19,565 nt of DNA, taken from the NCBI GenBank assembly GCA_009787485.1, contig WQWP01000032.1:1-19565 (forward strand), read 5' to 3'. Shown in pieces: positions 14,540-19,565 of the stretch. Made by a program: the position numbers and the translations under genes. Source of the stretch: Lentimicrobiaceae bacterium. GTDB taxonomy: Bacteria; Bacteroidota; Bacteroidia; Bacteroidales; WCHB1-69. Within the stretch, counting starts at the first letter, position 1; every line of letters starts with the position of its first letter. The notes below the pieces were generated by a model. The model was not told where the DNA came from. It did not search any database and worked only from the letters and a program-made list of their open reading frames with translations.

Positions 14540-14731
14540 ATGGCAACAGAGAAAAAATCGTTTATTATTAGAATTGACGCGGAAACATTGGCAGCCGTTG
14601 AAAAATGGGCTGCCGATGAGTTCCGTAGCACAAACGGGCAAATTGAATGGATTTTGTCGGAAACCCTCAAAAAAGCCAAACGAGGTAAAGCTCAAAAAGA
14701 GACATTGCCGTCAGTTTCAACTGACGGATAA
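14540..14731 (+). CDS. Small Arc/ribbon-helix-helix-like DNA-binding protein
   Basis: The start chosen is the ATG at 14540, one base after the SPFH stop; the ORF from 14516 would overlap SPFH. It has 63 residues. KKSFIIRIDAETLAAVEKWAADEF shows a beta strand followed by a helix, then the RSTNGQIEWILSETLKKA helix, as in Arc-type ribbon-helix-helix proteins, where the strand binds the DNA major groove as a dimer. It could regulate its own operon. The last residues LPSVSTDG are encoded by a 20-base palindrome that also occurs inside yidC, so the tail is probably an acquired extension. No toxin gene is adjacent, so an antitoxin role is not supported. Confidence 0.75.
   Translation: MATEKKSFIIRIDAETLAAVEKWAADEFRSTNGQIEWILSETLKKAKRGKAQKETLPSVSTDG
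14704..14729. repeat. Palindrome at the 3' end of the Arc-like gene, copy 2 of 2
   Basis: The core 14708-14727 has nine-base arms, CCGTCAGTT and AACTGACGG, around TC. With its flanks it matches the yidC copy in 25 of 26 bases. The stop codon TAA of the Arc-like gene begins within the flank. Not followed by a T-run, so a terminator function is doubtful. Confidence 0.85.
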
Positions 14732-14784
14732 ATAGAGAAACAAGCAAAAATGGCTTTAGCCAAAATTATTATTAGCAAAAAAAG

Positions 14785-14797
14785 TATATTTTCGCGC
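14785..14797 (+). promoter_or_regulatory. Promoter box candidate for tRNA-Pro and tRNA-Arg
   Basis: TATATTTTCGCGC is identical to the 13 bases before the SPFH gene. It ends 13 bases before tRNA-Pro. The core TATTTTCG is one base from TAnnTTTG. A -33 box is not visible. Confidence 0.45.
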
Positions 14798-14810
14798 CTT
14801 CTTTTTAGGG

Positions 14811-14887
14811 CGGGATGTAGCGCAGCCCGGTAGCGCGCTTCGTTCGGGACGAAGAGGCCGCAAGTTCGAATCTTGTCATCCCGACCA
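14811..14887 (+). tRNA. tRNA-Pro(CGG), CCA encoded
   Basis: The acceptor stem CGGGATG pairs with CATCCCG, the discriminator is A and CCA is encoded (14885-14887). The D stem is GCGC/GCGC. The anticodon stem is CTTCG/CGAAG with loop TTCGGGA, giving anticodon CGG. The T arm is GCAAG-TTCGAAT-CTTGT with one G-U pair. The tRNA body is 74 bases. Confidence 0.95.
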
Positions 14888-14894
14888 CCTAATA

Positions 14895-14967
14895 GGTTCC
14901 GTAGCTCAATGGATAGAGCAACTGCCTTCTAAGCAGTAGGTTACTGGTTCGATCCCAGTCGGAATCA
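14895..14967 (+). tRNA. tRNA-Arg(UCU)
   Basis: A 73-base cloverleaf: acceptor GGTTCCG/CGGAATC with a G-U pair, D stem GCTC/GAGC, anticodon stem ACTGC/GCAGT with loop CTTCTAA (anticodon UCU), and T arm ACTGG-TTCGATC-CCAGT. CCA is not encoded. It starts seven bases after the tRNA-Pro CCA, so the two are probably cut from one transcript. Confidence 0.95.
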
Positions 14968-14975
14968 CGGTTTAT

Positions 14976-15067
14976 GTGCCATTGCGGACTTGACCACCCC
15001 CGTCATTGCGGGCTTGACCCGCAATCCCGTAAAGCAGAAGGGGATTCCGCGTCAAGCACGGAATGAC
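14976..15067. repeat. Large palindromic repeat at the 3' end of rnpA, with a partial copy beside it
   Basis: Arms of about 28 bases, 15002-15029 and 15040-15067, are inverted copies with about four or five mismatches around a short centre (GTAAAGCAGAA region). Each arm also folds on itself, for example TTGCGGG-CTTGA-CCCGCAA, so a cruciform is possible. A partial direct copy of the left arm precedes it (14976-14995, GCCATTGCGGACTTGACC). This resembles the widely seen 'CATTGCGGGCTTGACCCGCAA' intergenic repeats. The rnpA stop codon lies in the right arm. Confidence 0.8.
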
Positions 15068-15453
15068 TGCAGGATTCTTCGCATGCCACTTTCAATGTCC
15101 CCGTAATCTAACATCTCTTTCCCAACATAGATAAAAAAAAGTTTAAGTTGCTTATCGTTTTGCGTAATAAATTCTTCAAATATCTTTTTGTAATTCAAAC
15201 GATACGCCTCCCGCATCCTGCGCTTTAAAGTATTTCTATCCACCGCACGTTTAAACATCTTCTTGGGAACGGTAAAAGCCGCACGAATATCGCACGAATT
15301 TTCTGTTGCGTCTGAAAATGAATAGTAACATTTTAACGGATAAGCTATCACAAATTGATTTTCATGATACAATGCCTCTATTTCTAAAGAAGATTTTAGC
15401 CGGTCATGCTTACGCAGCGTGTTTCTCAATGTACTATCTGCGGCGTGTGGCAT
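15052..15453 (-). CDS. rnpA: Ribonuclease P protein component
   Basis: The protein assists the RNase P RNA in cutting tRNA 5' leaders. It has 133 residues. LRKHDRLKSS (about 13-22) is the usual N-terminal motif, FTVPKKMFKRAVDRNTLKRRMREAYRL contains the conserved RNR-type basic helix (73-86), and IYVGKEMLDYGDIESGMRRIL follows. The ATG at 15453 lies inside the end of hemD, overlapping it by 20 bases, which indicates translational coupling. The last residues (SFRA) and the TGA stop are encoded by the palindromic repeat. The DUF4271-hemD-rnpA order is common in Bacteroidetes. Confidence 0.92.
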   Translation of the reverse strand: MPHAADSTLRNTLRKHDRLKSSLEIEALYHENQFVIAYPLKCYYSFSDATENSCDIRAAFTVPKKMFKRAVDRNTLKRRMREAYRLNYKKIFEEFITQNDKQLKLFFIYVGKEMLDYGDIESGMRRILQSFRA

Positions 15454-16198
15454 ATTCTTTTAAGAAGACTTCAAGGGCAGCGGTAATGGTGGGGTATTGT
15501 TTGGTGGGCGCTTCCACATGCAATTCCCAGCCGGCTTCTCTTACGGCATTGGCGGCCGCGGCGCCCATAGCGCCAAAAGCCATTTCGCCTTGCACAAAAT
15601 TGGGGAAATTGGCCTTTAAAGAGGCAATGCCCGCCGGACTGAAGAAAACGATCATGTCGTACTTCGACAAATCAACGTCATGTATTAAATCTGCCGGCTC
15701 GGTGCTAAAACAAACCGCTTGCGTGTATTTTATGTTGTGTTTATCAAAAAATTCGACAAATTGTGTTCCCATTGAATCTGCACCGCAAGGAATCAAATAG
15801 TTATGCGCTTTATTTTTCAATAATAAATCAAAAACACTGGAGGGGTTGTTGTTTTTTCCAAAAAAGATTTTACGCTTACGATAGGGAATATATTTTTGAA
15901 GATAATGCGCCGCCATGTCGGTCATACAGTAGTATTTCATCTCGTCGGGCATCTCTATTCTCAATTCTTTTAACAACATAAAAAATTGATCAATAGTGGT
16001 TGTACTTGAAAAAACAACGGCAGTATGGTCTAAAATGTTGATTTTTGATTTACGAAAATCAATACCTGAAATACTGTGAATCTTAAAAAACTTGTAGAAA
16101 TCGAATGAAACACAATATTTTCGTTTTAAATCGGCGTATGGTGATTTTTCAAAATCTGCCGGCGTTATTTGAGAAACTAGAATATTCTTAATCTTCAT
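15434..16198 (-). CDS. hemD: Uroporphyrinogen-III synthase
   Basis: The enzyme closes and inverts ring D of hydroxymethylbilane to make uroporphyrinogen III for haem and related tetrapyrroles. It has 254 residues, a typical length, cytoplasmic. Family-like stretches are AVVFSSTTTIDQFF (about 60-73), YYCMTDMAAHYLQKY, the second-domain LIPCGADSMG, IVFFSPAGIASLKANFP and the C-terminal FGAMGAAAANAVREAGWELHVEAPTKQYP (read in two parts). The sequence diverges strongly between phyla, so the call rests on the FSPAG and APTK-type motifs and on the neighbours DUF4271 and rnpA. It starts 30 bases after DUF4271. Confidence 0.85.
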   Translation of the reverse strand: MKIKNILVSQITPADFEKSPYADLKRKYCVSFDFYKFFKIHSISGIDFRKSKINILDHTAVVFSSTTTIDQFFMLLKELRIEMPDEMKYYCMTDMAAHYLQKYIPYRKRKIFFGKNNNPSSVFDLLLKNKAHNYLIPCGADSMGTQFVEFFDKHNIKYTQAVCFSTEPADLIHDVDLSKYDMIVFFSPAGIASLKANFPNFVQGEMAFGAMGAAAANAVREAGWELHVEAPTKQYPTITAALEVFLKEYATRRR

Positions 16199-16228
16199 GT
16201 GCAGAAAAAGGATAAGGATTAAACGATA

Positions 16229-16867
16229 TTATAGGTTAATAATGAGGAGTTTAATGAGTAGCAGGTAGGGTAAAATTTCAAGGCTGCAAAAATATATAAA
16301 AAAATGAATTCGACTCACCCCATTTATACTCCTCAAAAAACTAATGAAAAATGCAAGAAATATCACCAGAAAGAAAGGAATATAAACATAAAAAATGAGT
16401 TCCGGCGTACGAACATACCACACCATAGGAATAATGAGTATTAAAAATAAGGCATTGTAAAATTGGTACAAGGCTTTCATTGTGGTATATAAATATCTTT
16501 GTTCCTGATAGTTAAAAATGGAAGTAAAATACCATAAAAAAAGTCGTGACAGTAAAAAAACTGCCATTGCTCCTCCGCACGCCATTCCATAAATTTGCAA
16601 AGGTGAATAAGTTACTAGCCATTCGGGTGCATAGAATTGAATAAAAACCAACACTAAAGAAGGGAATCCTAATAAACATAATAGCATGGAATAGAGATAA
16701 ATACGTTCATTCGCCAATTTCCCTTCCCGAAATAGTTGTTGAAGGTAGCGCACGGAGAACAACGCACGCAACATCAACAATCTTTTTCTTCTGTAGAATA
16801 CAAAAGATATCGCAATAAACAATAGCCCAACAAGTAAGCTAAGGGTGATAATATTATTCGTATCCAA
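16229..16867 (-). CDS. DUF4271 integral membrane protein
   Basis: A 212-residue polytopic membrane protein with about six hydrophobic segments, beginning NIITLSLLVGLLFIAISFVF and ending in a Leu/Ile-rich helix, IYFCSLEILPYLLLIKLLII. FREGKLANERIYLYSMLLC and YNALFLILIIPMVWY fit the DUF4271 family of Bacteroidetes, which is regularly found just upstream of hemD. Function unknown. It begins eight bases after the upstream sorting-domain protein and belongs to the same minus-strand run. Confidence 0.78.
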   Translation of the reverse strand: MDTNNIITLSLLVGLLFIAISFVFYRRKRLLMLRALFSVRYLQQLFREGKLANERIYLYSMLLCLLGFPSLVLVFIQFYAPEWLVTYSPLQIYGMACGGAMAVFLLSRLFLWYFTSIFNYQEQRYLYTTMKALYQFYNALFLILIIPMVWYVRTPELIFYVYIPFFLVIFLAFFISFLRSINGVSRIHFFIYFCSLEILPYLLLIKLLIINL

Positions 16868-16875
16868 TGGGAGGA

Positions 16876-17610
16876 CTATTTAACAATCAGTTTTTTGGCA
16901 ATAGAAATACGGTTTTTACTTTCAATAGCATAGAAATAAACGCCCGGCTTTACATCTGAAATATCAATGGTAATATTATTTTCGTAATCGTTTAGCGGAA
17001 TATTCATGACCATAGCTCCCATAATATTTCTAATTACTAAGCAATTTTTATCGTTTTTATCGGCGAGTGTATAAGATACGTTAATTTTTGAATGAGCAAG
17101 AGCAGGGTTAGGAAATGCCGAAAGCGACACATTCTCAGGTTTTTGCCCTATTATTCCCACAGGTTGCATGTCAATTTCAACAAGAAGCGTCATTTTATCA
17201 CTTTCGTCTTTTTCCGACCAAAATTCAAGCTTAAATTTACTTATTCCGAAATGGCAGTAGCAGGTATCCGGTACTATATGTAATGCGTAACTTTCAGTGC
17301 CTTCCATAATCGTCCAGTCAATGGCGAACACGTTACTTGGAGGGCAAATTCCGAAACATACATAAGCATCCATTCCGTCAATTAATACAATGTTCGTACG
17401 CATCGTTTTCATCAGTAATTCAACTGCCGTAAGGTTTTCTATTGTAATATCTACAACATATTCTCCAAACATCAAATTATCTTTAGTGATGGTGGCAACA
17501 ATGGTGTGTCCATCGGTATATGGATTTCCTTCGTTATCGGTAAGTTGAAATTTTTGAGCATAACCTAAAAAGGATATGCCGGCAAATAATAGAATGAGTA
17601 GTCTTTTCAT
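16876..17610 (-). CDS. Small secreted protein with T9SS type A sorting domain
   Basis: 244 residues. Signal peptide about 1-18 (MKRLLILLFAGISFLGYA-Q). The central domain (about 20-155) is not recognised; it has four Cys in two close pairs (Cys85/Cys89 in CFGIC and Cys117/Cys119 in CYC), which could form disulfides outside the cell. The C-terminal sorting domain starts LSAFPNPALAHSKINVSY and continues IDISDVKPGVYFYAIESKN to the basic end AKKLIVK. It is separated by five bases from the upstream thioredoxin/FN3 cargo gene, so both are likely co-expressed. Extracellular location is predicted; function unknown. Confidence 0.8.
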   Translation of the reverse strand: MKRLLILLFAGISFLGYAQKFQLTDNEGNPYTDGHTIVATITKDNLMFGEYVVDITIENLTAVELLMKTMRTNIVLIDGMDAYVCFGICPPSNVFAIDWTIMEGTESYALHIVPDTCYCHFGISKFKLEFWSEKDESDKMTLLVEIDMQPVGIIGQKPENVSLSAFPNPALAHSKINVSYTLADKNDKNCLVIRNIMGAMVMNIPLNDYENNITIDISDVKPGVYFYAIESKNRISIAKKLIVK

Positions 17611-17615
17611 AATGT

Positions 17616-19565
17616 TTAATTTTTTATCGCAATTTTTTCGGTTTTTGTCATGCCCGATGTCGTTTTTATTTGTAAGAAATAGACACCTGCACTGATATCT
17701 TTCGTATTAATTTTAACAATATCACCTGCGGCTGCTACATTTTTAACAAGTTGTCCGGAATTATTATAGAGAGCTATTGATTCTATTTCAACGCCTTCTA
17801 CAAATAAATAATCATTAGCCGGATTGGGATAAATTTTGAACTTATTACTAAGCTCATTAACTCTCAAGATGGTTATTGTTGTTTCTATAATATTGAATTG
17901 ACATTCTTCAACAACAGCCAAAAGGCCATACGTATGTTCTCCTTCCGGAACATTTTCGTGGATATATTCTTTTGATGTAATATTTTCTGCAAGTACTTCT
18001 CCGTTAAAGAAGAGCGTAAAGCTATGTGGGTCAGTATAATCAGCCTCCCATGTTAAAACAACAGAGGTATCTTCCTGTTGTGCGGAGAAATTTTCAGGGT
18101 CTTCGTCACATATTGTAATGGTTGTTTCGGCAATATTAGAGCTGCACCCATCTGCCATTGCACGTACCCCGTAGGTATATGTTCCGGCAGTAACATTTTC
18201 ATGAGTAAAAGTTGTGGTGGTTATATTTTCTTGCAGTAACACGCCATTGCAGTATAAAGTATAAGTGTTTGCAGCGCTTACATTGTCCCATGTTAAAATA
18301 ACAGAGGCGCCTTCTTGTTGTGCGGAGAAATTGCCGGGAGCTGCGACCTCACAGTCAGACAAGAAATTACTGTTGAAAATATACTTTGAGGCATAGTCTT
18401 GTACAAGAACATGAACTTCTAAATCGTCCATTTCTTCAACATTAGTAGAAGACATATTAAAAGTGTGCTGAAAGAATTTTGTTCCTCCCGCTTGCAGAGT
18501 TATGGTTTCACCATTTGCATTGGGCAGCATTTTCATCATGACATGGAAAAACTCCGTTTCGCCGTTAGAGCCTTTATTTCCGGTTGTTCTCTTTTCATTT
18601 ACAATTACATATAATCTTGCCTCGGGAATGTCAATGTAAGAATCAACCTGGCCGGTTACCATGATATTGTTTCCATCAATAGAAAAACTTCCGGAAATAT
18701 CAATAAAAGCGGGCTCATTCAAAGCATTGTTAAAATTAGATTGGTTTACACTTGCAATGGTTTTTCCATTAAAAAAGATAGTGGGTACGGCGTTTACTGC
18801 ATAATAAGTTCTTCTTACGCCGCCTTCTGCCGTATAGTAAGGATCGCCTGAGCCGGGCCAGTTCATTTGATATTTTGTAATACCGAATTTGCCCGGATTG
18901 TTAGCCAAAAGAGTTTTCATTTGAGCATTAGGACTTACACACGGTCCACAAGTTGAGCTCGTAAAGTGTTCTATACAAACCCGGCGGTTTCCTGTGTGGG
19001 TAGCCGCAAAGAAATCTTTAGTTAAAACATTATTATCCGGATTATCATCTACAACGCCATTAACTTTCAATATTTCTACTTTTAGTGTATAGGAGCCGGG
19101 CTCTACCGATGCCTGTTGTGTAAAAGAGAGGGTTTTGGTGTTTATTGTTTGAAGATTTACGGAAGAAAATGTTTCAATAACCGGCGGAGCGTCATTAAAT
19201 TGATAGCTCATTTCAAGTGTGTTGATTGTTGTAAGTCCTGTGTTAAAGAGATCTACACTAATGGTATGATTTCCCGCTAAATTATAGAGAGAAGTGTTTA
19301 TTGTGGATACCGTGGCATCGTTATTATGTCTTGAGAGTAGCATAATATTATCGAAATAGTAATCATTCATATTATAACTACTTCCATTGAAGAACAAACA
19401 GAATTGAAATGTTGAGGATCCTACATCGGCTGTAGAAATAACTTCCGTAATTTTACCTTTATGAGTGCTTGAGAATGATTTTTGAAAAGCAAGATTCCAG
19501 GTTGCTCCGCCATTGCTTGTAGTTTCGATTCCGATTGTAGTGGATCCTTGATAATTATCAAGGTA
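17616..19565 (-). CDS. Omp28-like thioredoxin/FN3 protein with T9SS sorting domain (5' end outside window)
   Basis: The frame is open to the window edge; the TTG at 19397 is internal, so the N-terminus and signal peptide are missing. Visible domains in order: a beta-rich region containing GIETTSNGGATWNLAF and the FDNIML segment, resembling MAM/jelly-roll adhesin modules; a beta-sandwich (LFNTGLTTINTLEMSYQF onward); a thioredoxin-fold Omp28-like domain with STCGPC (encoded near 18938-18955) and likely cis-Pro in AVPTIFFNG; two FN3-like repeats each starting NFSAQQE and containing VILTW or VVLTW; then a sorting domain from KIYPNPANDYLFVEG to EKIAIKN. It shares long near-identical segments with the plus-strand protein at 1820-3853 (YQMNWPG, GDPYYTAEGGVRR, TTGNKGSNGE, VEEMDDLEV). 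A secreted oxidoreductase or adhesin role is inferred. Confidence 0.85.
   Translation of the reverse strand, partial: YLDNYQGSTTIGIETTSNGGATWNLAFQKSFSSTHKGKITEVISTADVGSSTFQFCLFFNGSSYNMNDYYFDNIMLLSRHNNDATVSTINTSLYNLAGNHTISVDLFNTGLTTINTLEMSYQFNDAPPVIETFSSVNLQTINTKTLSFTQQASVEPGSYTLKVEILKVNGVVDDNPDNNVLTKDFFAATHTGNRRVCIEHFTSSTCGPCVSPNAQMKTLLANNPGKFGITKYQMNWPGSGDPYYTAEGGVRRTYYAVNAVPTIFFNGKTIASVNQSNFNNALNEPAFIDISGSFSIDGNNIMVTGQVDSYIDIPEARLYVIVNEKRTTGNKGSNGETEFFHVMMKMLPNANGETITLQAGGTKFFQHTFNMSSTNVEEMDDLEVHVLVQDYASKYIFNSNFLSDCEVAAPGNFSAQQEGASVILTWDNVSAANTYTLYCNGVLLQENITTTTFTHENVTAGTYTYGVRAMADGCSSNIAETTITICDEDPENFSAQQEDTSVVLTWEADYTDPHSFTLFFNGEVLAENITSKEYIHENVPEGEHTYGLLAVVEECQFNIIETTITILRVNELSNKFKIYPNPANDYLFVEGVEIESIALYNNSGQLVKNVAAAGDIVKINTKDISAGVYFLQIKTTSGMTKTEKIAIKN

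Noticed and set aside
13654..14731. SPFH-Arc pair as a toxin-antitoxin module
   Set aside because: The first gene is a 294-residue SPFH membrane protein, not a small toxin, and the order and sizes do not fit known modules.
14811..15067. tRNA pair as an integration site of a genomic island
   Set aside because: No integrase and no repeated tRNA 3' end is present; the neighbouring genes are ordinary housekeeping genes and the repeat is palindromic rather than an attachment-site duplicate.

Overview
The window looks like chromosomal DNA of a member of the Bacteroidota (Bacteroidetes), probably an uncultured Bacteroidales-like lineage. The evidence is: three extracellular proteins with type IX secretion (T9SS) C-terminal sorting domains plus a fourth sorting-domain remnant; a PG0541-type PII-like protein; the gene order DUF4271-hemD-rnpA; a tricorn-type S41 peptidase with a Lys/Asp-rich linker; few Shine-Dalgarno-like sites; and promoter -7 boxes of the TAnnTTTG type. 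No rRNA, insertion sequence transposase, phage gene or CRISPR array was seen.

Layout. (1) 1-3853, plus strand: the 3' part of a tricorn-like protease, then a secreted thioredoxin-fold/FN3 protein with a T9SS tail. (2) 3840-9921, minus strand: a housekeeping run read from right to left, consisting of a leucine-rich-repeat lipoprotein, a PG0541-type protein, gmk, yidC, ugd and aroE. (3) 9949-10079: tRNA-Ser(UGA) on the minus strand with its own promoter-like box and terminator. (4) 10139-12209, plus strand: a di-haem cytochrome c peroxidase lipoprotein overlapping an hldD-like sugar-nucleotide epimerase. (5) 12216-13518, minus strand: a class III aminotransferase whose 3' end runs into the tail of a lost T9SS cargo gene. 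(6) 13576-14967, plus strand: an SPFH membrane protein coupled to a small Arc-like DNA-binding protein, then tRNA-Pro(CGG) and tRNA-Arg(UCU). (7) 15052-19565, minus strand: a run ending in DUF4271-hemD-rnpA, headed by two T9SS cargo genes. The larger one is a paralogue of the plus-strand thioredoxin/FN3 protein and is cut by the window edge.

The most unusual feature is a set of short repeats scattered through ordinary genes. Three conserved enzymes or membrane proteins (AroE, YidC, HldD-like) each carry an extra, low-complexity in-frame segment made of tandem seven-base units. In AroE and YidC the heptamers sit beside a perfect palindrome. The YidC palindrome recurs with one change at the 3' end of the Arc-like gene, and a larger palindromic element supplies the last codons and stop of rnpA. 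Together they suggest that a family of small non-autonomous repeats has spread in this genome and is tolerated inside coding sequence. I cannot search the rest of the genome, so the copy number and mobility are inference.
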